The notes under the pieces are model-generated. The model saw only the letters and a list, made by a program, of their open reading frames with translations. It searched no databases and was not told the origin of the DNA. From positions 37,631-101,630 of the forward strand of contig NZ_BJXB01000022.1 in the NCBI RefSeq assembly GCF_007990775.1: a stretch of 64,000 nt of DNA. Direction: 5' to 3'. Positions 7,707 through 15,118 of this stretch are shown one piece after another. Made by a program: the position numbers and the translations under genes. Source of the stretch: Deinococcus cellulosilyticus NBRC 106333 = KACC 11606. GTDB taxonomy: Bacteria > Deinococcota > Deinococci > Deinococcales > Deinococcaceae. How positions within the stretch are numbered: position 1 is the first letter of the stretch; each line of letters opens with the position of its first letter.

Positions 7707-8285
7707 ATGACACGACCACAGATCATGCCAGGAACACATGTCTTTCTGAGCAGGCTGCGACCGGAAGACCTGCACACCATTTACCAGCACATCAATCAGG
7801 CTGAGTATGCCACCTATGGAGATGGATATGCTCAGCCTTTTGCATTGGAAACCCTGGAACAACGGCATGCCCAGCGCCTGAAAGATCCCCATCGGGTGGA
7901 CTTCGGTATTTTCTTGCAGGAGTCCGAGACCCTGATTGGAAGGGTTTTCCTGCACAACATTTCCTTGCATCACCAAACGGCCACCCTGGGAATAGGAATT
8001 TTCCGAACAGACCTGCTGGGAAAAGGCCACGGTACAGAAGCCACCCGCCTGATGGTGGAGTATGGCATGTTCCATCTGAACCTCTACAACATCGATCTGC
8101 TGGTGTTCTCAGACAACATGCGGGCCATCCGGGCCTACCAGAAGGTGGGTTTCCGCATTCTGGGAGAGCGTCGGGGCAGTGCTGTGCTGGGAGGCCGCCG
8201 CATCAACGACACCTGGATGGACATCACCCGCGACGAGGTGGACCTGGGGCACCTCAGGGAGCGCTATTTTGGGGTAACGCCATGA
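7707..8285 (+). CDS. GNAT acetyltransferase, RimJ/RimL type (copy 1)
   Basis: 192 aa. GNAT fold: acetyl-CoA loop LGKGHGTEATRLMVEYG (about residues 105-122) and the terminal strand-helix NMRAIRAYQKVGFRILG. The RimJ/RimL-like class modifies protein N-termini or small amines; the substrate is unknown. It is a paralogue of the next gene, which it overlaps by 4 bp (ATGA), implying translational coupling. 23 residues in the CoA-binding region are identical between copies, yet third codon positions differ, so the identity reflects selection and not recent gene conversion. Confidence 0.88.
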   Translation: MTRPQIMPGTHVFLSRLRPEDLHTIYQHINQAEYATYGDGYAQPFALETLEQRHAQRLKDPHRVDFGIFLQESETLIGRVFLHNISLHHQTATLGIGIFRTDLLGKGHGTEATRLMVEYGMFHLNLYNIDLLVFSDNMRAIRAYQKVGFRILGERRGSAVLGGRRINDTWMDITRDEVDLGHLRERYFGVTP

Positions 8286-8866
8286 ACCCTGTGCTGTTTC
8301 GTGGAAAGAAAGTCATGCTGGGGGTTCTGGAACGCACAGACATTCCTGACATTGCCTCTCACTTCCAGAATCCTGGCATGACCCTGTACATGTATGGTTA
8401 CGGAAAAACCTTCTCGCTGGAGGAGGAATACCAGTGGTATGACAGCACCATCAGCAATCCAGACAATGTGACCTTTGGCATCCTGACGCTGGAAGGCACC
8501 GTGATGGGAAGCTGTTCGCTGTTTGACATCAACCACCGCATGGGGACCGCCACCTTTGGCATCTGCATCTGGAAACCTGACTTCTGGAGCAAGGGTTATG
8601 GCACCGAGGCCACCCGGTTGATGGTGGAGTACGGCATGTTTCACCTCAACCTCTACAACATTGATCTGACTGTATATTCATTCAACCCCCGTGGCATTCA
8701 GGCTTACCTGAAAGCAGGCTTCCGCGAGGTGGGCCGCCGCAGGGGGGCCGCCCTGCTGGGCCATGAACGTTTTGACAGGGTCTGGATGGAGATCACCCGC
8801 GACGAGGTGGACCTCAGTGGCATGCGTGCAATGGTGCCTCTGCTGGAAAGTGGTCCCAGGGACTGA
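8282..8866 (+). CDS. GNAT acetyltransferase, RimJ/RimL type (copy 2)
   Basis: 194 aa. Same layout as copy 1: CoA loop WSKGYGTEATRLMVEYG, then NPRGIQAYLKAGFREVG and the shared C-terminal motif ITRDEVDL. The N-terminal half is more diverged (MYGYGKTFSLEEEYQWYD against TYGDGYAQPFALETLEQR), suggesting different substrates or a heterodimer. Translationally coupled to copy 1 through ATGA. Confidence 0.88.
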   Translation: MNPVLFRGKKVMLGVLERTDIPDIASHFQNPGMTLYMYGYGKTFSLEEEYQWYDSTISNPDNVTFGILTLEGTVMGSCSLFDINHRMGTATFGICIWKPDFWSKGYGTEATRLMVEYGMFHLNLYNIDLTVYSFNPRGIQAYLKAGFREVGRRRGAALLGHERFDRVWMEITRDEVDLSGMRAMVPLLESGPRD

Positions 8867-9006
8867 AGCAAAATGGTACTGTTCAAAAGGGCTGCTGATC
8901 GGCAAAATGGAGCATGTTCCCTGAGAACAGCGTCCTTGCAGCAATGCAAAGAACATCAGGAACAGACCCAGACAGCAAACGCATATTTATGCTGAAACCC
9001 TGACAG

Positions 9007-9027
9007 CTGAAACGCTAGAAGTTTCAG
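9007..9027. other. Hairpin upstream of lysJ
   Basis: CTGAAAC / GTTTCAG, 7 bp with a 7-nt loop, no T-run. It lies 50 bp before the lysJ start and 25 bp upstream of a TAAAAT -10-like hexamer. Could be an operator or the 3' end of the acetyltransferase mRNA. Confidence 0.35.
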
Positions 9028-9076
9028 CCTGAACCCGACCATCACCCTTTAAAATAGAGGCAAGAAGGAGAAGCAC

Positions 9077-10270
9077 ATGACTGCAACCACCCCCAACTGG
9101 CTGGAACTGGAACAGAAATACGACAGCGGCGTGTACAACAAGCACCAGGTCGTGATGGTCAAAGGCAAAAACGCCACCGTCTGGGACAGCGAAGGCAACG
9201 AATACATCGACTGCGTCGGTGGTTATGGTGTCGCCAACATCGGCCACTGCAATGAGGACGTGGTGGAGGCCATCAAACAGCAGGCAGAAACCCTGCTGGT
9301 GATGCCCCAGACCCTCCCCAACGACAAGCGCGCCGAGTTCCTGGAAGAACTGGTGAGCGTGCTGCCCGAGGGCATGAACCGCATCTTCCTGTGCTCCACC
9401 GGCACCGAAGCCATGGAAGCTGCCAAGAAGTTCGCCATCACCGCAACGAATGGCCGCACCAAATTCATCGCCATGAAACGGGGTTTCTCCGGTCGTACTC
9501 TGGGCGCACTGGCCTTCACCTGGGAACCCAAGTACCGCGAGCCCTTCAAGGGCGTGATGGACCAGAACGTGGAATTCATCACCTACGGTGACATTGAGGC
9601 CCTGAAAGCCGCCATCGACGAGAACACCGCTGCCGTGATCATGGAGCCTGTGCAGGGTGAGGGTGGTGTGCGTCCTGGTGCAGTGGAGTTCATCCAGGCT
9701 GCCCGTCAACTGACAAAAGAGAAAGGTGCCCTTCTCATTCTGGACGAGATCCAGACCGGCTTTTGCCGCACCGGAAAAATGTTTGCCTGTGAGCACTCAG
9801 GTGTGGTGCCAGACGGCATGACCCTCGCCAAAGCCATGGCAGGGGGCGTGCCCATCGGAGCCTTCGCCATGAATGCCGAAGTGGCCGACAGGATGCCCAA
9901 AGGCGGACACGGCACCACTTTTGGAGGAAACCCTCTGGCCATGGCTGCAGGTGTCGCTGCCATCCGCTTCATGAAGAAGAACCAGCTCTGGAAGCAGGCC
10001 GAGGAAAAGGGCAATTACTTCATGCAGAAACTGCGTGAAATCGGCAGCCCCAAAATCCGCGAGGTGCGCGGCCTGGGCCTGATGATCGGCGTGGAACTCA
10101 AAGAGAAAAGTGCCCCTTACATCACTGCCCTGGAGCACGAGCACCACGTCCTGACCCTGCAGGCCACCCCTCTGGTGGTGCGCTTCCTGCCCCCCCTCAC
10201 CATCTCCTACGAGCAGATCGATCAGGCAGTGGCTGCGTTTAAAACCGTTCTGGAAACGGTTGAAGGCTGA
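9077..10270 (+). CDS. lysJ: [LysW]-aminoadipate semialdehyde transaminase (LysJ)
   Basis: A class III PLP aminotransferase (397 aa) that transfers the amino group from glutamate to the LysW-bound semialdehyde made by LysY. Motifs: CVGGYGVANIGH, MKRGFSGRTLGALAFTWEPK, EPVQGEGGVRPG, LILDEIQTGFCRTG and the PLP lysine in TLAKAMAGGVPIG. It follows Thermus LysJ along its length, including MPKGGHGTTFGGNPLAMAAG. A ribosome site AAGGAG lies 7 nt upstream. ArgD activity (acetylornithine) is possible as a second role, as in Thermus. Monocistronic with its own terminator. Confidence 0.92.
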   Translation: MTATTPNWLELEQKYDSGVYNKHQVVMVKGKNATVWDSEGNEYIDCVGGYGVANIGHCNEDVVEAIKQQAETLLVMPQTLPNDKRAEFLEELVSVLPEGMNRIFLCSTGTEAMEAAKKFAITATNGRTKFIAMKRGFSGRTLGALAFTWEPKYREPFKGVMDQNVEFITYGDIEALKAAIDENTAAVIMEPVQGEGGVRPGAVEFIQAARQLTKEKGALLILDEIQTGFCRTGKMFACEHSGVVPDGMTLAKAMAGGVPIGAFAMNAEVADRMPKGGHGTTFGGNPLAMAAGVAAIRFMKKNQLWKQAEEKGNYFMQKLREIGSPKIREVRGLGLMIGVELKEKSAPYITALEHEHHVLTLQATPLVVRFLPPLTISYEQIDQAVAAFKTVLETVEG

Positions 10271-10290
10271 GACACACCTTGCAACAATTG

Positions 10291-10319
10291 TCCCCCTGAT
10301 CTCAGGGGGATTTTACTTT
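10291..10319 (+). terminator. lysJ terminator
   Basis: The stem TCCCCCTGA / TCAGGGGGA is followed by a T-rich tract. Confidence 0.85.
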
Positions 10320-10327
10320 GTCTGAAC

Positions 10328-10855
10328 TTATTTCTTCTCTTCCATCTGCTGGTTGAACTGCTCGCTCCGGTTTCTGGGAATGCTCAGGGTTTTCCACTGT
10401 TCACTTTTCAGGTGCTTGGCCAGAAACACAATCTGCCCCACGTGATAGGCAGCATGGGCCAATTGACGTTCAATGGCTTCCAGAACCGTGTGATCCTCAC
10501 CCCGAATCTTGATGGTGTAATGCAGGTCCGGCACCTGCTGCAGTCCTTCAAAAGCAAGTGTCCAGCCCTGCTCCCATGCAGCCATCAGAGACGCACGGGT
10601 GTCACCATCAATGATGAATTCGCCATCCCGGTTGCGGTCTGGTTTCTCCCCATCTTCGGTCAGGTAGTTGGTCCATCTGGAGCGCATGTTCCCAGCAAGG
10701 TGCTTCACAATCAGGGCCAGGCTGTTGCTTTCGCTGTCAATGGTCTGAAAGAATTCTTCGTCGGAGACCTGGGCGAGGGCTTTTTCTGCCAGTGCACGGT
10801 ACGTGGTGAACACCTTGTGGGTCGTCTGCAGGTAATGTTCTGTGAGTCTGTCCAT
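10328..10855 (-). CDS. DinB-like DUF1572 protein
   Basis: 175 aa. A four-helix-bundle DinB superfamily protein: HYLQTTHKVFTTYRALAEKAL helix, VKHLAGNMRSRW, and AHAAYHVGQIVFLAKHL. Three His (in VKHLAGN and AHAAYH) form the expected metal triad. Such proteins are thought to be metal-dependent thiol transferases or stress-linked proteins; no specific function is known. The start at ATG 10855 is supported by TATATT 5 nt upstream on the minus strand and no Shine-Dalgarno. Converges with lysJ. Confidence 0.85.
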   Translation of the reverse strand: MDRLTEHYLQTTHKVFTTYRALAEKALAQVSDEEFFQTIDSESNSLALIVKHLAGNMRSRWTNYLTEDGEKPDRNRDGEFIIDGDTRASLMAAWEQGWTLAFEGLQQVPDLHYTIKIRGEDHTVLEAIERQLAHAAYHVGQIVFLAKHLKSEQWKTLSIPRNRSEQFNQQMEEKK

Positions 10856-10920
10856 AACCCAATATAAGGTTCTCTTGCAGTTCAGGAAGCCCCTTCATGC
10901 AGGCGGTGTACACTACCCCT

Positions 10921-11169
10921 ATGGCACAGTGGATTGTGGAAGGCTTCGAAAACGACCTCGTGCGGCTGGAATTCGGAGACCGGTTGCTGGATTTTCCCCG
11001 TCACCTGCTTCCAGACATCAAGGTGGGCGATGTGCTGCTGCTGAAACAGCAGGGAAGCTGGTTTCGCTTTGTGGTGGACCGGGAAACCACAGAGCTTCTG
11101 AAGCAGGAGACGCGGGAGGCCCTCGCTGACCTCAATGCCCACGCCCCCGAGGGAGACATCAAAATATGA
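10921..11169 (+). CDS. DUF3006 family protein, 82 aa
   Basis: A short beta-rich protein (MAQWIVEGFENDLVRLEF...). The DUF3006 pattern, a compact domain whose partners often include ComEC-like metallo-hydrolases, fits the next gene, with which it overlaps by 4 bp. Start at ATG 10921: TACACT ends 6 nt before it (leaderless), in preference to an ATG eight codons upstream that would overlap the promoter. Function unknown; likely an accessory of the hydrolase. Confidence 0.75.
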   Translation: MAQWIVEGFENDLVRLEFGDRLLDFPRHLLPDIKVGDVLLLKQQGSWFRFVVDRETTELLKQETREALADLNAHAPEGDIKI

Positions 11170-12074
11170 GCCATCAGAAGAACGCCCTCCCGCCTGTGGT
11201 GGTCCTGGTCCTGGCCGTTGTGCTTGCGGGCTATTACTTCCTGCAGCCCGGATCACAGGAAACAAAAACCACCTCACCTGCACCCTCAGGTGAATTTGAT
11301 GCCTCGGGTGGGGTCATGAAAATTCAGTTTCTGGATGTCGGTCAGGGGGATGCCATCCTGGTGACCAGTCCAGAGGGCAAAACCATGCTTTATGACGGAG
11401 GACGCAGCACCTCCCGCATGAAGGAACACATTGAAGAACTGGGCCTCACAAAGCTGGACATCATGGTCGCCAGCCATGGAGATTTTGACCACATCAACGG
11501 CCTGAACGAGGCTGTGAAGCTGAAACCCACCTACTTCATCAACAACGGCATTGCTGCCGACACCGCCACGTACCGCAAGCTCATCCGGGCCGTGAAGGCT
11601 GCGAAAACCCAGGGTCTGGTGGCCCGGGACCGCAACATTGAGCTGGGCAGCGTCAAACTGCATGTCTTCGACATCCCAAAAGGACTGGGAGATGACCAGA
11701 ATGCCAACAGTGTGGGCATCCTGATTGAGAGGGGAAGCTTCAAGGCTTTTCTGGGCGGAGACAGCGAAAAAGACACCATGGAAGGCTGGCTCAATCAGTA
11801 CAGCAAGGTCCTTAAGGAAGTCAATGTCTACAAGAGTGCCCACCACGGCAGCCCTCACAATGACAATGCAGAATTCCTCTCTGTGGTGAGTCCAGAAGTG
11901 GTGGTGATCGGGGTGGGACCGAACAACTACGGTCATCCCTCTGAAGAGGCCATCGACCTGTACAAAAAATACAGTGAGCATCTTTACCGCACAGACCTCA
12001 ATGGCATGGTGACCATAGAGGTGGATGCCTCCGGACATTACCGCACAACAACCGAAAAAGGGCGTGAAGAATGA
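11166..12074 (+). CDS. ComEC/Rec2-like metallo-beta-lactamase hydrolase
   Basis: 302 aa. One N-terminal membrane anchor (VVVLVLAVVLAGYYF), a linker, then a metallo-beta-lactamase domain: FLDVGQGDAILV, the HxDxDH metal motif in SHGDFDHINGL, GGDSEKD and SAHHGSPHN. It resembles the detached C-terminal domain of the DNA-uptake channel ComEC, proposed to degrade the non-transported strand or act on nucleotides; here it faces outside the membrane. It overlaps both neighbours by 4 bp (ATGA), so it forms an operon with DUF3006 and the MazG-like genes. Confidence 0.85.
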   Translation: MSHQKNALPPVVVLVLAVVLAGYYFLQPGSQETKTTSPAPSGEFDASGGVMKIQFLDVGQGDAILVTSPEGKTMLYDGGRSTSRMKEHIEELGLTKLDIMVASHGDFDHINGLNEAVKLKPTYFINNGIAADTATYRKLIRAVKAAKTQGLVARDRNIELGSVKLHVFDIPKGLGDDQNANSVGILIERGSFKAFLGGDSEKDTMEGWLNQYSKVLKEVNVYKSAHHGSPHNDNAEFLSVVSPEVVVIGVGPNNYGHPSEEAIDLYKKYSEHLYRTDLNGMVTIEVDASGHYRTTTEKGREE

Positions 12075-12367
12075 AACTGGTTCGTGACCATGCCCGGGAG
12101 CAGCACAGCGAGGCCCATTTTGAGCGTCTCTCCGAAGAGGACTTCCCCAGATACCTGCGCCTGAAACTGCAAGAAGAAGTGCAGGAATACCTTGCCCAGT
12201 CCAGCGCAGAAGAACTGGCAGACATCCTAGAAGTGGTTTATGCTCTTGCAGAACTGCAGGGCATCCAGAAAGACAACCTGGAAGCCCTCAGGGAAGTCAA
12301 GGCCAGAGAACAGGGCACTTTCAGAGAGCGTCTGGCTCTGGTCCGCAAGGAGCCCACACATGGATGA
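12071..12367 (+). CDS. MazG-like nucleotide pyrophosphohydrolase
   Basis: 98 aa all-alpha NTP pyrophosphohydrolase related to HisE/MazG. LKLQEEVQEYL carries the ExxE metal motif and EELADILEVVYAL the second acidic motif, both needed for catalysis. Probably hydrolyses (d)NTPs or phosphoribosyl-nucleotides. Start overlaps the hydrolase stop; the end overlaps the next small gene by 8 bp. The pairing of nucleotide clean-up with a ComEC-type hydrolase suggests a DNA- or nucleotide-salvage operon, which is inference. Confidence 0.8.
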   Translation: MKLVRDHAREQHSEAHFERLSEEDFPRYLRLKLQEEVQEYLAQSSAEELADILEVVYALAELQGIQKDNLEALREVKAREQGTFRERLALVRKEPTHG

Positions 12368-12560
12368 AGCCCTGAAAACCGCCCTGAAGGACCTCACGGA
12401 CCGTTACCTGCAAAACGAATCCCTGGAAGACCTCACCGACCTGCTGGAAGTGGTGTTTTCGCTGGCTGCCACCCACGGCGTTTCCAGCGTGGAACTGCAG
12501 GCCCTGGTGATGGAAAAACTGGCCCGCCAGGAGCGTTTCGAGGAACTGCTGGAAGACTGA
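12360..12560 (+). CDS. Mini MazG-like protein lacking the ExxE motif, 66 aa
   Basis: Resembles the C-terminal two thirds of the preceding protein: YLQNESLEDLTDLLEVVFSL aligns with YLAQSSAEELADILEVVYAL, and the helices after it also match. The N-terminal ExxE is replaced (DLTDR), so it is unlikely to be active alone. It looks like a diverged partial tandem duplication, perhaps a regulatory or heterodimer partner. Start ATG 12360 lies inside the end of the upstream gene. Confidence 0.75.
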   Translation: MDEALKTALKDLTDRYLQNESLEDLTDLLEVVFSLAATHGVSSVELQALVMEKLARQERFEELLED

Positions 12561-12581
12561 ACCCTTTTTGCTGGAGGCACC

Positions 12582-13310
12582 ATGAAAGTCACCCTGTTCA
12601 TGCTGGTTCTGCTGCTGGGGAGTGCTGACGGTCAGAAGAACATCTCCTTCCCCGCCGCAGATGGACAGCAGGTTCATGGTGTACTGTACGCCAATCCAGA
12701 GGCCAGAGCAGTGCTGTTGCTGTTCCACCAGTCCTGGTCCAACCACGCCGAATACGCCCCAATTGCACCCCGGTTTGTGAAGCTGGGGTTTGTTGTTCTC
12801 GCCACCGACCAGCGGTACGGGGGGTCCATGTACGGAGAACGCAACCTTACTTTTGATGCCTATCCTGGGGTTTACACCTTTGAGGAGGTGTTGCCGGATC
12901 TGGAAGGTGCAGTCCAGTGGAGCAGGAAAGCCCATCCTGGAAAACCCATCTGGCTCATGGGCAGCAGTTATTCCGCTGCGCTGGTGTTTGTGGTGGCCGC
13001 GAAACATCCTGAAGTGAAGGCCGTGCTGGCCTTTTCCCCTGCGGAATACCTGAGAGATGGGCAGGCTGTCCGCGAAGCGGCAAGAACCCTCAAACAAACC
13101 TCTGTCTTTCTGACAGGGATGCACACCGCCAGTGAAATTCTGGGCTGTCAGCAAGTCTACGATGCGCTCCCTTCAAGGGACAAAACCATGTTCATTCCGC
13201 ACAAGCTGGGAACCCACGCCGCCAACATCCTGAGGCCCGAGATGAAACAACTCGGCGGAGCTGAGGTCTGGAGCGCCGTGACCCATTTCGTGAAAACCCA
13301 CCTGCCCTGA
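12582..13310 (+). CDS. Secreted alpha/beta hydrolase, DLH-like (copy A)
   Basis: 242 aa with a short signal peptide (LFMLVLLLGSADGQ). Alpha/beta hydrolase features: LLLFHQSWSNHAEY oxyanion region, nucleophile elbow GSSYSAA, catalytic His probably in LGTHAAN. The acid residue is not clear. A Shine-Dalgarno-like CTGGAGG precedes the ATG. Paralogue of 14148-14888; a MerR regulator separates them. Substrate unknown, probably an ester or lactone in the periplasm. It closely follows the MazG-like operon (21 bp) and may be read with it. Confidence 0.82.
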   Translation: MKVTLFMLVLLLGSADGQKNISFPAADGQQVHGVLYANPEARAVLLLFHQSWSNHAEYAPIAPRFVKLGFVVLATDQRYGGSMYGERNLTFDAYPGVYTFEEVLPDLEGAVQWSRKAHPGKPIWLMGSSYSAALVFVVAAKHPEVKAVLAFSPAEYLRDGQAVREAARTLKQTSVFLTGMHTASEILGCQQVYDALPSRDKTMFIPHKLGTHAANILRPEMKQLGGAEVWSAVTHFVKTHLP

Positions 13311-13314
13311 TCCC

Positions 13315-13346
13315 TTGACCCTCCTGCAGGGGACGGGTTGTAACCT
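13315..13346 (+). promoter_or_regulatory. MerR-type promoter with 20-bp spacer
   Basis: -35 TTGACC (13315-13320) and -10 TAACCT (13341-13346) are separated by 20 bp, longer than the usual 17 and diagnostic of MerR-activated promoters. The spacer holds an imperfect dyad centred on CCTGCAGG. It drives the MerR gene and the coupled hydrolase. Confidence 0.75.
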
Positions 13347-13362
13347 GTTTTCAGGGAGGAGC

Positions 13363-14151
13363 ATGAAAAACCTGATTTCCATTGGCCGCTTCGCCCAGTT
13401 GACCGGACTGAGTGTCAAAGCCCTGCGTTTTTATGAGTCGCTGGGGCTGCTGATGCCCGCAGTGGTCGATCCTGAAACCGGATACCGGTACTACCGTTTC
13501 TACCAGAGAGGGCTGGCAGAACGCATCCGCAGCCTGCGTGAACTGGACCTCTCTCTGGATGAGGTGCAGCAGGTCACGCAGGCCGACATGACCGTTCAGC
13601 AGGCTCTGCAGATTCATGCCTCCAGGCTGGAAGTGCAGATCCGCGAAAAACAGGAGCTCTTGCAGAAGGTTTATCTGGCCCAGCAGGACATGCAGGATTA
13701 CCCGGTGCAGGTCCAGCAGAAAAAACCTTACGCTGTGCTTTCCTGTCCGCATGGCACCACCCTGACCACCTGTGAACAGGACCGTGAACGGATGCACCAG
13801 ATGCTGCTGGAACAGGCCAGAGAAGCCCACCTGAAACCCACCCAGGCGCCCTACACCTATCACCCACCCCAGGGCGGCTTTGACCCCCAGAACTATCAGG
13901 CGGTCCTCTGCCTGCCTGTGCACACCCCAGGCCCGGAGACCCATCCGGGGTTCTCTGGAACGGTGGTCAGTACCCTGCACGCAGGCAACCACACCCACCT
14001 GCATCTCGCCTATCAGGCCCTCGCAGCCCACGTGGAAAAACACCAGTTGCGCCGCACAAGCCCATGGTGCGAGAGTTACCATGCCGGACTCGGGGATGGG
14101 GCCTCTCCCATCGTTGAAATCTGGTGTGTGATCGAAGGAGAACCCACATGA
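13363..14151 (+). CDS. MerR-family regulator with GyrI-like effector domain
   Basis: 262 aa. N-terminal MerR winged helix (SIGRFAQLTGLSVKALRFYE, then GYRYY), a coiled-coil dimer helix (about residues 75-115) and a C-terminal GyrI/BmrR-like small-molecule domain ending PIVEIWCVIEGE. Such proteins sense drugs or other lipophilic molecules. Start ATG 13363 follows a strong GGGAGGA site; the upstream in-frame ATG is excluded because it precedes the promoter. Self-regulation through the 20-bp-spacer promoter is expected. Overlaps hydrolase B by 4 bp. Confidence 0.88.
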   Translation: MKNLISIGRFAQLTGLSVKALRFYESLGLLMPAVVDPETGYRYYRFYQRGLAERIRSLRELDLSLDEVQQVTQADMTVQQALQIHASRLEVQIREKQELLQKVYLAQQDMQDYPVQVQQKKPYAVLSCPHGTTLTTCEQDRERMHQMLLEQAREAHLKPTQAPYTYHPPQGGFDPQNYQAVLCLPVHTPGPETHPGFSGTVVSTLHAGNHTHLHLAYQALAAHVEKHQLRRTSPWCESYHAGLGDGASPIVEIWCVIEGEPT

Positions 14152-14888
14152 AAAACCGACTGTTTCTGAATGGCGTGTTGTTGAGTGCAGTGCTTCTGGG
14201 GAGTCTGGCACAGGCCCAGACAGCCCTCACCCTGAAAGCCAGCGACGGCCTGATCCTGCACGCCACCCAGTACCCCAACCCTCAGGCCAGAGCGGTGCTT
14301 TTGATGTTCCATCAGGCGGGTTCCAACAAAGCGGAATACGCTCCCATCGCACCTGAATTCGTCAAGCTGGGTTTTGCAGGACTGGCGCTCGATCAACGCT
14401 CGGGAGGCTCACAGTTTGGAGCTGAAAACCAGACGGTAAAAGGGGCCAGCAGGACCTACAGTTCCACAGAGACCCTGCCCGATTTTGATGCCGCCATTGC
14501 CTGGGCCAGAAAAGCCCATCCCGGAAAACCCATCTGGCTCATGGGCAGCAGCTACTCATCTGCACTGGTGTTTCTGGTGGCCGCAAAACACCCCGAGGTC
14601 CAGGCCCTGCTCAGTTTCTCTCCAGATGAGTACGGCGAAGGCAGCACCGCCATCAAAGATGCAGCAAAAAAAGTCCAGCACACCGCAGTGTTCATCACCT
14701 GCGCCAAAAGCGAGGCGCAGGCTGCCAGGGGCATTTTTGAAGCCGTGAAAAGCCCGGAGAAAACCCTTTACGTCCCTCAAAAGTTTGGCAAACACGGAGC
14801 AAGTGTTCTGCGTCCTGAAGGGGCTGTTTTCGGGGGTACAGAAACCTGGGGTGCTGTGAAGGCATTTGTGAAAAATCATCTGAAGTAG
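14148..14888 (+). CDS. Secreted alpha/beta hydrolase, DLH-like (copy B)
   Basis: 246 aa, signal peptide (VLLSAVLLGSLAQAQ). Same architecture as copy A: LLMFHQAGSNKAEY, AIAWARKAHPGKPIWLM, nucleophile elbow GSSYSSA, AAKHPEVQALLSFSPDEY, catalytic-His candidate FGKHGAS. Start ATG 14148 overlaps the MerR stop, so hydrolase B is induced with the regulator. It is likely the main output of the MerR switch, perhaps detoxifying the sensed compound. Confidence 0.82.
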   Translation: MKNRLFLNGVLLSAVLLGSLAQAQTALTLKASDGLILHATQYPNPQARAVLLMFHQAGSNKAEYAPIAPEFVKLGFAGLALDQRSGGSQFGAENQTVKGASRTYSSTETLPDFDAAIAWARKAHPGKPIWLMGSSYSSALVFLVAAKHPEVQALLSFSPDEYGEGSTAIKDAAKKVQHTAVFITCAKSEAQAARGIFEAVKSPEKTLYVPQKFGKHGASVLRPEGAVFGGTETWGAVKAFVKNHLK

Positions 14889-14957
14889 GTTCAATGGGGT
14901 GGGGATTTGAGAGCACTGAGGCTTAAATCCCCCTGCCTTTCGCGTTGCTCAAGGCGG

Positions 14958-15069
14958 TCCCCCTTATTAAGGGGGATCGGTGGACATCTGAGATTCCATC
15001 CAGAACAACCAGAAACCCCCCTTCGTCAAGGGGGGACAGTGCCGGGCGCAGCGCGGCACAGGGGGGATC
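14958..15069. repeat. CCCCC-GGGGG multi-hairpin intergenic repeats
   Basis: First hairpin TCCCCCTT-ATT-AAGGGGGA (14958-14976). A second, CCCCCCTT-CGTC-AAGGGGGG (15016-15035), is followed by ACA and a further hairpin GTGCCG / CGGCAC (15040-15060), then AGGGGGGATC. The second part has the same order as 20026-20070: C/G hairpin, ACA(G), variable hairpin around a CGCAG core, AGGGGG. It fills the gap between hydrolase B and lepA, which run convergently. Confidence 0.7.
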
Positions 15070-15118
15070 TGACCCTCAGTGCACCCAGAAGAAGAAAGCA
15101 CCCAGAGTCGGGGAAAAC

